This document shows, in pieces, positions 15,947-23,952 of a stretch of 64,000 bases of DNA. The DNA comes from Nonomuraea jiangxiensis (lineage in GTDB: Bacteria > Actinomycetota > Actinomycetes > Streptosporangiales > Streptosporangiaceae), in NCBI RefSeq assembly GCF_900099965.1, contig NZ_FNDJ01000014.1:62001-126000 (forward strand), written 5' to 3'. How positions within the stretch are numbered: position 1 is the stretch's first letter; each line of letters opens with the position of its first letter. Both the position numbers and the translations under genes were made by a program. The notes below the pieces were generated by a model. The model had not been told where the DNA came from. It made no database searches and saw nothing but the letters and a program-made list of their open reading frames with translations.

Positions 15947-16063
15947 GGCCGGTAGGCCCTTCGCCTGGGCGAAGCCCACAAAGGAGACAGCCCGAGCGGA
16001 GCGAGGACCGCTCGGGGTGGGATCCCGGCGGCCCACCGTGTAGCCAGGCAACGGGTGGGCGCT
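15947..16063 (-). repeat. Structured repeat, copy 3 (inverted)
   Basis: Opposite orientation to the copies at 10.9-11.07 kb. All three stems are kept: CTTCGCC/GGCGAAG, CCCGAGCGG/CCGCTCGGG, CCCACC/GGTGGG. It fills most of the gap between the HATPase gene and the heparinase-like gene. Confidence 0.85.
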
Positions 16064-16084
16064 GGGTGGGGCTCGTACCGCGGT

Positions 16085-17713
16085 CTAGAACAGGTCGGCT
16101 GGGAAGGTGATGCCGTCTACCGTTACCTTGCTGGCCGAGCAAGAGACCTTGGGGGAGTCGGTGTTCGGGACGATCACTGTCAGGAGGGATTTTGCGGAGG
16201 GGGAGATCACCACGTTCGTCTGCTTCTTCGACAGGTACGTGGGGGATACCCAGCCCAGTTTGCCGCCGCGTTCCACCCGCTGACCGCCGACCGGGTCGCA
16301 GGACGACAGTTGGAGCAGGGTGACCTTGAACTTGTCGTCCCCGAGCACCACCTTGCCGCCGCTCTTGGAGATCAGCTTGAGTGACGGGTCGAAGCGCCAC
16401 ACGTTCTGGATCTTCTTGCCGCCGGAGGCCGTGTCGAGCACCGCCATCAGGTCGTCGCCGTGGTTCACCAGCACCGATCGGGTGCGGCTCACGCCGTAGG
16501 CCTGGTCGGTCAGCTTGAACGACTGCCGGTCGTCGCCGTACTTGGTGGCCGTGAGCTTCGAGGCGGTACGCGGCTTGAAGCGGGCCCCGACCACCGTCGG
16601 GACGTTGTGCGCCTCCGGCGAGAGCGTCCAGTAGCGGTAGGCGCTCTTCTCGTAGGAGTGGAAACCGCCGTCCACGAGGATGTCGCGGCCCTTGGCGTAG
16701 TACGTCACGCCGAGATGGTCCTCGTGCCCGTGGAACTTCATCCCCGGCCCGTAACGCAGCGAGTAGTACGCCGAGTTCCGGTCGTCCCAGGCCGTGCGGC
16801 CGAACACGTAACCGGCGCGGTAGGTACGGACCTTCTGCTTCGGGGTCTTGACGTCCATCTTCGGCTCGGTCTCGGCGCTGCCGTCGCCGAGGGGCACCAT
16901 GTAGCCGTTCGGCATGGTGGCGTGGGCGACGAAGTCGTTCAGGGCGTCGGTCCGCTTGGCGATCTCGGCGGGCACCTTCCGGTCGCACGCCTTCAGGTTG
17001 GCCATCGCGACCCGCAGGCGGCTGTTCACGTACACGGCGTAGCGGGGAGCCTGCTCCATGAGCGCGCCCTGCGAGTCGACGTCGAGCTTGACCGTTTCGG
17101 TCAGCCGCTTGACGGCCAGGTCCGTCCAGTTCTTGCGGCCGTACCTGCAGCCGATGCCCATGAGCGCGATGTCCTGGTCGATTCCGTGGTTGTGGCCCTT
17201 CTTGTAGAGCCGCGGGTCCGACAGGAGCTTGGCGTGCTCGGCCAGGCTCTCCTTGAGCCAGCTCTCGTTGACGTGCTTGCTCAGGCACAGCAGCGGCTGC
17301 GTGCGCAGCGAGACGGGGTGGTCCTGCCACACGTACGGCTTGGTCGTGCGGGCGCCGTGCTTGTTGTTGGCCACCCAGTCCTTGGCGATCTCGGTGGCGC
17401 GGTCCAGGTAGCGCCGCTCGCCGCTGTTCTCGTACTCGACGACCAGCGCGCCCATCCAGCGCAGCGACTGGAACACGAACTCCCAGGAGCGGTTGTCGTA
17501 CGGGCTCGCACCCCAGTTGATCTTCTTGCCCAGCTTGTACGGCGGCAGCCCCACCAGCGAGATCTCGCCGTCCATGACGTCGCTCGCCGTCGGTGTGGCC
17601 GGTAACCAGTCACCCTGGCACTCCTCTGTGCGGGCCACCTTGTCGGCCTGCGCGGGGCTCACCAGCCCGCCTAGTGCGAGCATGAGAGCAAGGGGTATCG
17701 CGAGCCGGCGCAC
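16085..17713 (-). CDS. Secreted heparinase II/III-like polysaccharide lyase
   Basis: 542 residues. Signal peptide at 1-25 (VRRLAIPLALMLALGG then SPAQA). An alpha/alpha toroid follows to about residue 290 (with WMGALVVEYENSGERRYLD and GHNHGIDQDIALMGIG), then the heparinase II/III beta-sandwich containing KFHGHEDHLGVTYYAKGRDILVDGG. The NHGID and HGHEDH motifs are typical of these lyases, which cleave uronic-acid polysaccharides (heparin, alginate or similar). GTG 17713 is preceded by GGAAGGA seven bases upstream. Single gene, divergent from the HD-domain gene. Confidence 0.85.
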   Translation of the reverse strand: MRRLAIPLALMLALGGLVSPAQADKVARTEECQGDWLPATPTASDVMDGEISLVGLPPYKLGKKINWGASPYDNRSWEFVFQSLRWMGALVVEYENSGERRYLDRATEIAKDWVANNKHGARTTKPYVWQDHPVSLRTQPLLCLSKHVNESWLKESLAEHAKLLSDPRLYKKGHNHGIDQDIALMGIGCRYGRKNWTDLAVKRLTETVKLDVDSQGALMEQAPRYAVYVNSRLRVAMANLKACDRKVPAEIAKRTDALNDFVAHATMPNGYMVPLGDGSAETEPKMDVKTPKQKVRTYRAGYVFGRTAWDDRNSAYYSLRYGPGMKFHGHEDHLGVTYYAKGRDILVDGGFHSYEKSAYRYWTLSPEAHNVPTVVGARFKPRTASKLTATKYGDDRQSFKLTDQAYGVSRTRSVLVNHGDDLMAVLDTASGGKKIQNVWRFDPSLKLISKSGGKVVLGDDKFKVTLLQLSSCDPVGGQRVERGGKLGWVSPTYLSKKQTNVVISPSAKSLLTVIVPNTDSPKVSCSASKVTVDGITFPADLF

Positions 17714-17851
17714 GCCAGATTCCTTCCGGGACAGAAGTTGAGGGTGCGACATGCTTTCGGACTGACGATCAACTGGTCAAGTCGAATGCATGATTCGTTA
17801 ACCGGGCACCCCGGCTGGCGAACGGCCGTACCGCCGGGACATGCTGGTGAG

Positions 17852-18448
17852 GTGAAACTCGACGATCTCGTGATCCCGGACACACCAGCCTGCCGCGGCG
17901 CGTTGGAGGTGGCCACCCGCTACCACACGCCGTCTCTGCTCAACCACTCCGTGCGCGCCTACCTGTGGGCGTCGGTCTACGCGCGCGACAACGGCATCTC
18001 CTTCGACGCCGAGCTGCTCTACGTGGCGGCCATGCTGCACGACATCGGGCTGGCCGCCGAGTTCGACAGCCACACGGTGCCGTTCGAGGAGGCCGGCGGG
18101 CATGTGGCCTGGGCCTTCTGCGCGGGGGCCGGCTGGTCGCCCGAGCGCCGGGTACGCGCCAGCGAGGTGATCATCCGCCACATGTGGGAGGAGGTCGCGG
18201 TGGAGGAGGACCCCGAGGGCCACCTGCTGGAGCTCTCCACCGGGATGGACATCTCGGGCCGCCGTACCGAGGAGATCCCCGCGGACCTGCGCCGCGAGGT
18301 GCTGGAGCACTATCCGCGGCTGCAGATCGCCAAGGAGTTCAGTGCGTGCATCTCCGAGCAGGGGGCGCGCAAGCCGTCCAGCTATGCCGGCCGGTTCGTC
18401 CGCGGCGGCATCGTGGACCGCATCACCCGCAACCCCCTGGACGGGTGA
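17852..18448 (+). CDS. HD-domain protein (cyanamide hydratase-like)
   Basis: 198 residues from GTG 17852. HD motif residues: His in NHSVRAYLWAS, MLHDIGLAAEFD, a histidine in GGHVAWAF, and ASEVIIRHMWEE, matching metal-binding HD hydrolases, with closest flavour to the cyanamide hydratase group. Substrate unknown. An alternative in-frame ATG at 17786 would add 22 residues without family character; GGTGAG just before the GTG favours the shorter form. It ends 4 bases from the convergent monooxygenase gene. Confidence 0.8.
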   Translation: MKLDDLVIPDTPACRGALEVATRYHTPSLLNHSVRAYLWASVYARDNGISFDAELLYVAAMLHDIGLAAEFDSHTVPFEEAGGHVAWAFCAGAGWSPERRVRASEVIIRHMWEEVAVEEDPEGHLLELSTGMDISGRRTEEIPADLRREVLEHYPRLQIAKEFSACISEQGARKPSSYAGRFVRGGIVDRITRNPLDG

Positions 18449-18452
18449 TCGA

Positions 18453-18824
18453 TCAGGACTTGGGCCCGGCGCTCTCGGTGACCTCGAAGGACCACACCTC
18501 CGAGTCCGTCGCGGCGGGTCCCTGGCCGTGCCCGTGACCATGCCCGTGCCCGCCGCCGTGGCCCTGGGCCCGCGCGGCCTGCGCGGCCTGGGCGTGCCCG
18601 CGCTGGAACGCCTCGCCCTGCTGCCACGCCTGGAAGTCCTCCTCGCTGCGCCAGCGCGTGTAGACGAGATAGCGGTCGGTGCCCTCCACCGGCCTGAGCA
18701 GCTCGAACCACTCGAACCCGGCGGCCGACTCCACCATCCCCGCCCGGCTGGAGAAGCGCCGTTCGAGCTCCTCCCGCATGTCGGCCGGCACGGTCAGCAC
18801 GTTGATCTTCACGACGGACAACAC
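18453..18824 (-). CDS. ABM-type monooxygenase with a His/Gly-rich insert
   Basis: 123 residues. Dimeric ferredoxin-like fold with the ABM/IsdG pattern: VKINVLTVPADMREELERRF, GFEWFELLRPVEGTDRYLVYTRW, then FQAWQQGEAFQRGHA. The W..E.F..H arrangement is shared with IsdG/HmoA-like heme-degrading enzymes, so heme or quinone oxidation is possible. A histidine-glycine alternating run (HGGGHGHGHGHG) interrupts the last strand and could bind Ni, Zn or Cu; this is not a family feature. GTG 18824 is preceded by GAGAGGGG. It lies 11 bases after the AmaP-like gene and probably ends that operon. Confidence 0.75.
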   Translation of the reverse strand: MLSVVKINVLTVPADMREELERRFSSRAGMVESAAGFEWFELLRPVEGTDRYLVYTRWRSEEDFQAWQQGEAFQRGHAQAAQAARAQGHGGGHGHGHGHGQGPAATDSEVWSFEVTESAGPKS

Positions 18825-18835
18825 GGCCCCTCTCG

Positions 18836-19414
18836 TCAGCGCACCATCCGGTGCTGCGAAGGTGAGGGCTCCAGGCTAACGCGGGCCACCACCGGTACAT
18901 GATCCCGCTCCAGCGCGTCGCGCAGGTGAGCCAGCGTGACCGTGGACAGGTGCCCGGTCAGCTCGGCCATCGGGGCCTTCTCGTCGGCGGCCATCCGCAG
19001 CCGTACGTGGGGGGCCGGGCCTGACACGTCGGCGTCGGCGTTCAGCACGGACGGGCCGGCGGCGGCGTCGGTGGCCACCGCGTCGGCCATGCCGCCCGCG
19101 GCCACCTCCGTGACGCCCGCCGGGCTCCTCTCGACGCGCACCACGCCGTGCGCCTGCCTGCGCCCCTGGACGAACAGCCAGCGCAGCGCCAGCAGCGCGA
19201 TCACGATCGCGACCAGCGCCACCGCCCACCAGATCCACGGGCTGGCACCCGCGAAGAACCCGGCCACGTCACCGCCCGCGATCGGCGTCCCGGCCGACCA
19301 GCTTCCCGGGAACGCGCCCAGGGCGCGGGCCAGCGCGAGCCCGCCCAGGATGGTCAGCACCAGGCCGACCACCGCCAGCCCCCACCGGTTGACCCGCGCG
19401 GTCTTCCTGTTCAT
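18836..19414 (-). CDS. AmaP-like alkaline shock membrane anchor protein
   Basis: 192 residues with two membrane helices (about 11-32 LAVVGLVLTILGGLALARAL and 57-80), then a cytoplasmic Asp23-related part. AmaP anchors Asp23 to the membrane in Staphylococcus; here it follows two Asp23 genes and a related two-helix protein in one operon. ATG 19414 has AGGTGAGAG upstream. The C-terminal half is Ala-rich with a TVTLAHLRDALE segment. Confidence 0.7.
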   Translation of the reverse strand: MNRKTARVNRWGLAVVGLVLTILGGLALARALGAFPGSWSAGTPIAGGDVAGFFAGASPWIWWAVALVAIVIALLALRWLFVQGRRQAHGVVRVERSPAGVTEVAAGGMADAVATDAAAGPSVLNADADVSGPAPHVRLRMAADEKAPMAELTGHLSTVTLAHLRDALERDHVPVVARVSLEPSPSQHRMVR

Positions 19415-19422
19415 CTGCGCTC

Positions 19423-20133
19423 TCACCTGCGCTCCTTCCCGCCGACGACCACCCGGTACGGCTCCACCAGGTCCAGCCCGGCCAGCCGGTCGAGCACGGC
19501 CTGGCGTACCGCCTGGCGCACCTCCGGCTCGTCCCATCCGGAGGTGACGGGCGTGACGGTGACCGTGTGGCGGCGCATCCTGACCCGGGCCGAGCGCACG
19601 CCCGGCACTTCCTCGGCGGCGTGCGCCAGGGTCCTGGTGACGCTCCTCGGGCGCAGGCCCACGGCCAGGTCGGGGTCGCGGCTGCGGACCGGCATCATGG
19701 TCGGCCGGCCCGGCACCAGCGCGGTGGCCAGCAGGGCCAGCCCGACCAGTGCCACGATCGCCGACACGAGCGCTACCAGCGGGTTCGCCCACGGCGTGGT
19801 GGACGCCCAGGCGAGCAGGCGGTCGTACGGCACCACGAACAGCGGCCGGCCGACCAGCGTGGAGATCGTCTCGGCGGCCACCAGCAGGCCCAGGAGCGTG
19901 AGCAGCACCGCCACCACGACGGCCGGAATCCTGCGGTACGGCCGGAACATCCGCCTGACCGCCCGATCAGCGCCCCTGTCGCGCCGAGGCAGTTCCGCCC
20001 GGTAGGCACCTTCGGCCTGCTCTGTGTCGGTGGCCTGGCGCGCGCCCTCGCTCTCGGGCGCGTTCTCGCGCTCGGGAGGAACGGCGCAGACCTCCTGCCG
20101 ATCCCTGTCGGCGTCCGAGTCCCGTGTTGTCAT
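19423..20133 (-). CDS. DUF6286-type membrane protein of the Asp23 operon
   Basis: 236 residues. Charged N-terminus (1-60), two hydrophobic helices (about 70-92 and 118-142), then a soluble domain with PRSVTRTLAHAAEEVPGVRSARVRMRRHTV whose pattern resembles Asp23 (the VPGV turn). Its ATG overlaps the stop of the preceding Asp23 gene by 4 bases. It probably sits in the membrane and interacts with the Asp23 proteins; the function is not known. Confidence 0.7.
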   Translation of the reverse strand: MTTRDSDADRDRQEVCAVPPERENAPESEGARQATDTEQAEGAYRAELPRRDRGADRAVRRMFRPYRRIPAVVVAVLLTLLGLLVAAETISTLVGRPLFVVPYDRLLAWASTTPWANPLVALVSAIVALVGLALLATALVPGRPTMMPVRSRDPDLAVGLRPRSVTRTLAHAAEEVPGVRSARVRMRRHTVTVTPVTSGWDEPEVRQAVRQAVLDRLAGLDLVEPYRVVVGGKERR

Positions 20134-20546
20134 GACAGTTCGCCGCCCACGTCGATCATGGTGATGTCGAGGCGGGAGACGTACACGCCGGTCTGGGCGG
20201 TGACGCGGCGGATCACGTGCTCCCTGAGCCGCCTGCCGATGGCGCGCAGCGGCGCCGGGTAGGCGACGCCGACGGCCAGGTGGACGGTGGCGCGGTCGCC
20301 ACGCACCTCCGCGCTCGACGAGCGGCCCCAGGGCACGCCCCTGACCGGCCCGCGCTGGAACGGCCCGCTCCTGAGCCGCACGTCACGCACCTCGGGCACC
20401 TCCATGGCGGCGTGACAGGCGATCTTGGCGACCACCCGGTCCGTGACCTCGGTGCGCCCGCGCCGCTCCGGCGCAGCAGGCGGGACGGGGCGCTGCGCGG
20501 GGACCGTGACGGTGCCCGCCCGCTGCTCGCCGCCGGTGGTGGTCAT
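20130..20546 (-). CDS. Asp23/Gls24-family envelope stress protein
   Basis: 138 residues. Core of the family: TDRVVAKIACHAAMEVPEV near residue 34 and TVHLAVGVAYPAPLRAIGRRLREHV near 87, ending with the RLDITMIDVGG strand. Asp23 proteins are cytosolic or membrane-associated and are induced by envelope stress in Firmicutes. Overlaps both neighbours by 4 bases. Confidence 0.85.
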   Translation of the reverse strand: MTTTGGEQRAGTVTVPAQRPVPPAAPERRGRTEVTDRVVAKIACHAAMEVPEVRDVRLRSGPFQRGPVRGVPWGRSSSAEVRGDRATVHLAVGVAYPAPLRAIGRRLREHVIRRVTAQTGVYVSRLDITMIDVGGELS

Positions 20547-20731
20547 CGGCGCTTCCCTGGCGCGTTGGGCAGCCTCACCTCGCCGTGCGCGGCGAACAAC
20601 CCGACCAGGAAGCCGACCGCGCCGAGCACCAGCACGAGCAGGAACGCGCCCAGCCCGCCGAACGCCGCGGCCAGTCCGAGAACGATGCCGGCCGCCATGC
20701 CGATCACGGGCATCCAGTGGTTGGTGTTCAT
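20543..20731 (-). CDS. Small membrane protein of the Asp23 operon (DUF2273-like)
   Basis: 62 residues with a Gly/Ala/Leu-rich hydrophobic stretch from about 7 to 48, enough for two helices, and a basic tail. It resembles the short membrane proteins (DUF2273 type) that accompany Asp23 in Gram-positive bacteria. 4-base overlaps on both sides (20543-20546, 20728-20731). Confidence 0.75.
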   Translation of the reverse strand: MNTNHWMPVIGMAAGIVLGLAAAFGGLGAFLLVLVLGAVGFLVGLFAAHGEVRLPNAPGKRR

Positions 20732-21054
20732 GATCTCTCCATGATGTCGTCGATGCGGACGTTCACCCGGCGCTCGCCGACCAGGTCCGCCACGGCCCGC
20801 CGTACCTCGTCGGCGATCTCCGGCAGCGGACGGTCGAGCGTGGCGACGATGGCGATCTCCACCGCCCGCTCGTCCACGGACACGCCCGTGAGCCGGTCGC
20901 CCGGCAGGTACGTGGCCACCGTCCCGAACGGCCCCCCGGACAACTTGGCCACCCCAGGACAACCGCGAACGCGCTCCGCGATCACCCCGGCGCCGAGGTC
21001 CGGACCGGTGTCGGTGCCGGCGGCTGTCTCCGGGTTCGAGCCGGCGGGTGTCAT
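20728..21054 (-). CDS. Asp23-related small protein
   Basis: 108 residues from ATG 21054. After a short Gly/Thr-rich N-terminus comes VIAERVRGCPGVAKLSGGPFGTVATYLPG, then VEIAIVATLDRPLPEIADEVRRAV and VNVRIDDI, a shortened Asp23-type fold. The start codon overlaps the upstream gene's stop by 4 bases, so I place it there rather than at the earlier in-frame codons. Confidence 0.7.
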   Translation of the reverse strand: MTPAGSNPETAAGTDTGPDLGAGVIAERVRGCPGVAKLSGGPFGTVATYLPGDRLTGVSVDERAVEIAIVATLDRPLPEIADEVRRAVADLVGERRVNVRIDDIMERS

Positions 21055-21554
21055 CGGACCCGGGGCTCCTGCCCGGATTCCGGCTCCGACTGCCCCGTGC
21101 CCCGGTCCATGTCGGGCAGGTGCACGTCGTCCACCCTGATGTTGACCTCGGTGACCTCGAGCCCGCACATCCGCTCGACCGCCCCGATCACGTTCCGGCG
21201 TACGGCTCCGGCCAGGTCCGGGATCACGGTGCCGTACTCGGCCACCAGGTCCAGATCGACGGCGGCCTGCCGCTCGCCGACCTCCACGGACACGCCCTGC
21301 GTGACGCTGCCGCTTCCGCTGACCATGCCCCTGACGCTGCCGAGTGCCCGGGCCGCGCCTCCGCCCATGGCGTACACCCCGGACACCTCACGGGCGGCCA
21401 GTCCGGAGATCTTGGCGACGACGCCGTCTTCGATGGTGGTGGTGCCCCGGTCGGTGACCAGCGCGCTGCCGGGGCCGCCTTCCTGCGTCCTGGCCCGTGG
21501 CACGGTACCCGCCTGACCGCCCCCCGCGGCGCGGTTGGACATTGTGTCCGACAC
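21051..21554 (-). CDS. Asp23/Gls24-family protein, first gene of operon
   Basis: 167 residues. TTIEDGVVAKISGLAAREVSGVYAM near residue 39 and AAVDLDLVAEYGTVIPDLA near 97 are the canonical family blocks, ending with NIRVDDVHLPD. GTG 21554 has GGGGGGTGA seven bases upstream. It heads a run of seven co-directional genes (to 18453) with 4-base overlaps at most junctions, so one transcript is expected. Confidence 0.88.
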   Translation of the reverse strand: MSDTMSNRAAGGGQAGTVPRARTQEGGPGSALVTDRGTTTIEDGVVAKISGLAAREVSGVYAMGGGAARALGSVRGMVSGSGSVTQGVSVEVGERQAAVDLDLVAEYGTVIPDLAGAVRRNVIGAVERMCGLEVTEVNIRVDDVHLPDMDRGTGQSEPESGQEPRVR

Positions 21555-21721
21555 GATCCGTCACCCCCCTATGTGACTCCTCAGTAAGGGACATAACCGC
21601 TGTTAGAGGGCTAATGCACAACGAAAAGTATTTTGGGGGCATTTTTCGACAGGCGCTGACTTTACTTCCGGTGGGCGAACGGGTGGGCGGACCCCTCCGA
21701 CGGCGGCGATAGCCTTGTCGG

Positions 21722-22498
21722 GTGCGTATTGCGAGGTTCTCCACAGGCGAAGGCGTGTCGTTCGGCGTGGTCGAAGGCGGCCCGGGGGAGGAGTTCGTCT
21801 CCGCGGTGTCCGGCCATCCCTTCGGCGAGGTGCAGTTCACCGGTGAGCGGTTTCCGCTGTCCCAGGTCAAGCTGCTGGCCCCGATGCTGCCGAGCAAGGT
21901 GGTGGCCATCGGCAGAAACTACGCCGAGCACGCGGCCGAGCTGGGCAACGAGGTGCCCGAGGAGCCGCTGATCTTCATGAAGCCGTCCACCACGGTGATC
22001 GGCCACGGTGAGAGCATCGCTTACCCCACGTCGCTGTCCGACCGCGTCGACTACGAAGGCGAGCTGGCCGTGGTGATCGGCCGCCTGTGCCGGGAGGTGC
22101 CGGTCGAGCGGGTCAAGGACGTCATCTTCGGCTACACCTGCGCCAACGACGTCACCGCCCGCGACCTGCAGCGCAAGGACGTGCAGTTCACCCGGGCCAA
22201 GGGCTTCGACACCTTCTGCCCGCTCGGGCCGTGGATCCAGACCGATCTCGACGCGAGCGATCTGGCGCTGACGACCACGGTCAACGGCGAGATCCGGCAG
22301 AGTGGACGCACCAGCCAGCTCATCAACGACATCCCCGCGCTGGTCGCCTACGTCAGCGCCGTCATGACGCTGATCCCCGGCGACGTCATCCTGACCGGCA
22401 CCCCGGCGGGCGTCGGCCCGCTGGAGATCGGCGACGAGGTCAGCGTCGGCATCGAAGGCATCGGCACACTCACGAACAAGGTGGTCTCCCGTGACTGA
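21722..22498 (+). CDS. Fumarylacetoacetate hydrolase-family protein
   Basis: 258 residues, the FAH C-terminal catalytic fold: VVAIGRNYAEHAAELG near residue 60, PLIFMKPSTTVIG near 81, DYEGELAVVIGR (metal-binding Glu pair) near 108, and TGTPAGVGPLEIGD near 223. Such enzymes hydrolyse or decarboxylate beta-diketo acids in aromatic degradation or hydrolyse acylpyruvates. TAGCCT ends six bases before the GTG start and no Shine-Dalgarno is present, so the transcript may be leaderless. Its end overlaps gltX by 8 bases, which suggests co-transcription. Confidence 0.85.
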   Translation: MRIARFSTGEGVSFGVVEGGPGEEFVSAVSGHPFGEVQFTGERFPLSQVKLLAPMLPSKVVAIGRNYAEHAAELGNEVPEEPLIFMKPSTTVIGHGESIAYPTSLSDRVDYEGELAVVIGRLCREVPVERVKDVIFGYTCANDVTARDLQRKDVQFTRAKGFDTFCPLGPWIQTDLDASDLALTTTVNGEIRQSGRTSQLINDIPALVAYVSAVMTLIPGDVILTGTPAGVGPLEIGDEVSVGIEGIGTLTNKVVSRD

Positions 22499-23864
22499 AG
22501 TACGGGTCCGGTTCGCACCGTCCCCAACCGGCATGTTCCACGTGGGCGGCGCCCGCACGGCGCTGTTCAACTGGGCGCTGGCCGAACAGTCCGGCGGCCG
22601 TTTCGTGCTGCGCATCGAAGACACCGACGCCTCCAGAAACCGTCCCGAGTGGATCGAAGGCATCATCTCCGCGCTCGACTGGGTCGGCATCAACGGCTCC
22701 AACGAGGTGTTCGAGGGCCCCTACTTCCAGTCGGCCTACGAGCCGCAGCACCGCGAGGCGGTGGCGAAGCTGCTGGCCGACGGCCGGGCCTACTACTGCG
22801 ACTGCACGCGCGAGCTGCTGGTCGCCCGCACCGGGTCCGAGCACCGCGGCTACGACGGCTTCTGCCGCGACCGGGGCCTGACCGAGGGGGCGGTCCGCTT
22901 CCGCACCCCTGACGAGGGCGTCACCGTGGTGCACGACGTCGTGCGCGGCACCGTGGAGTTCCCCAACGACGCGCAGGAGGACTTCGTCATCGCCCGCACC
23001 GACGGCTCGCCGCTCTACGTGCTGGCCAACGCGGTCGACGACATCACGCAGAACATCACGCACGTCATCCGGGGCGAGGAGCACCTCGGCAACGCGGCCA
23101 AGCAGATGCTGCTCTGGCCCGCGCTCGGCGCCACGCCGCCGATCTGGGGACACCTGCCGGTGATCGTCAACGAGCAGCGCAAGAAGTTGTCCAAGCGTCG
23201 CGACAAGGTCGCGCTGGAGAGCTACCGCGAGGAGGGCTACCTCGCCGAGGCCATGGTCAACTACCTCATGCTGCTCGGCTGGGGTCCCGGCGACGACCGC
23301 GAGATCATGCCCTGGTCGGAGATGGTGCCGCTGTTCAAGGTGGAGGACGTCAACTCCGCCAGCGCGTTCTTCGACGAGAAGAAGCTGCGCGCGTTCAACG
23401 GCGAATACATCCGGGCGCTGCCGCTGGAGACGTTCGAGGAGCGCTGCCTGCCCTACCTCGACCCCTCCTGGGACCGCGAGCTGTTCAGCAAGGTCGCGGC
23501 GCTGGCCCAGACCCGCATCGGGGTGCTGTCGGAGATCCGGCAGAACGTCGACTTCCTCTTCCTCGAAGAGCCGGCCTTCGACCAGGCGTCCTGGGACAAG
23601 GCGATGAAGAACTCCCCGGTGGAGATCATCACCGGCTACCTGGCGCGCCTGGACACGGTGAGCTGGGACCCCGAGTCGCTCAAGCAGGCACTGGAGGAGG
23701 TCGGCACGGCGCAGGGGCTCAAGCTGGGCAAGGCCCAGGCGCCGGTGCGGGTGGCGATCACCGGCCGTACGGTGGGGCTGCCGCTGTTCGAGTCGATCGA
23801 GGTGCTCGGCCGCGTCCGGACCCAGGAGCGCCTGCGCGCCGCCCTGGCCCGCCTGGAGGGCTGA
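22491..23864 (+). CDS. gltX: Glutamyl-tRNA synthetase
   Basis: 457 residues, class I. VRFAPSPTGMFHVGGARTA carries the HIGH-like motif (HVGG) near residue 18, RIEDTDASR follows near 43, and KKLSKRRDK is the KMSKS equivalent near 232. Actinobacteria lack glutaminyl-tRNA synthetase, so this enzyme is expected to charge tRNA-Gln too, followed by amidation. The start overlaps the FAH-hydrolase gene by 8 bases; a stem-loop follows the stop. Confidence 0.95.
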   Translation: MTEVRVRFAPSPTGMFHVGGARTALFNWALAEQSGGRFVLRIEDTDASRNRPEWIEGIISALDWVGINGSNEVFEGPYFQSAYEPQHREAVAKLLADGRAYYCDCTRELLVARTGSEHRGYDGFCRDRGLTEGAVRFRTPDEGVTVVHDVVRGTVEFPNDAQEDFVIARTDGSPLYVLANAVDDITQNITHVIRGEEHLGNAAKQMLLWPALGATPPIWGHLPVIVNEQRKKLSKRRDKVALESYREEGYLAEAMVNYLMLLGWGPGDDREIMPWSEMVPLFKVEDVNSASAFFDEKKLRAFNGEYIRALPLETFEERCLPYLDPSWDRELFSKVAALAQTRIGVLSEIRQNVDFLFLEEPAFDQASWDKAMKNSPVEIITGYLARLDTVSWDPESLKQALEEVGTAQGLKLGKAQAPVRVAITGRTVGLPLFESIEVLGRVRTQERLRAALARLEG

Positions 23865-23874
23865 CCTCCCTCAC

Positions 23875-23904
23875 GCGCCGGACGGGGACGTCCTCGTCCG
23901 GCGC
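23875..23904 (+). terminator. Stem-loop after gltX
   Basis: GCGCCGGACG (23875-23884) and CGTCCGGCGC (23895-23904), perfect 10-bp stem, 10-base loop, no T-run. Confidence 0.65.
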
Positions 23905-23952
23905 CGTCAAGAAACCGATTGAGGAATCGGGCTTGCCGCGATCGTTCCTACC

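Noticed and set aside
10871..16084. Prophage or integrative element
   Set aside because: No integrase, transposase, tRNA attachment site or phage structural gene; only the inverted repeats and variable genes are seen.
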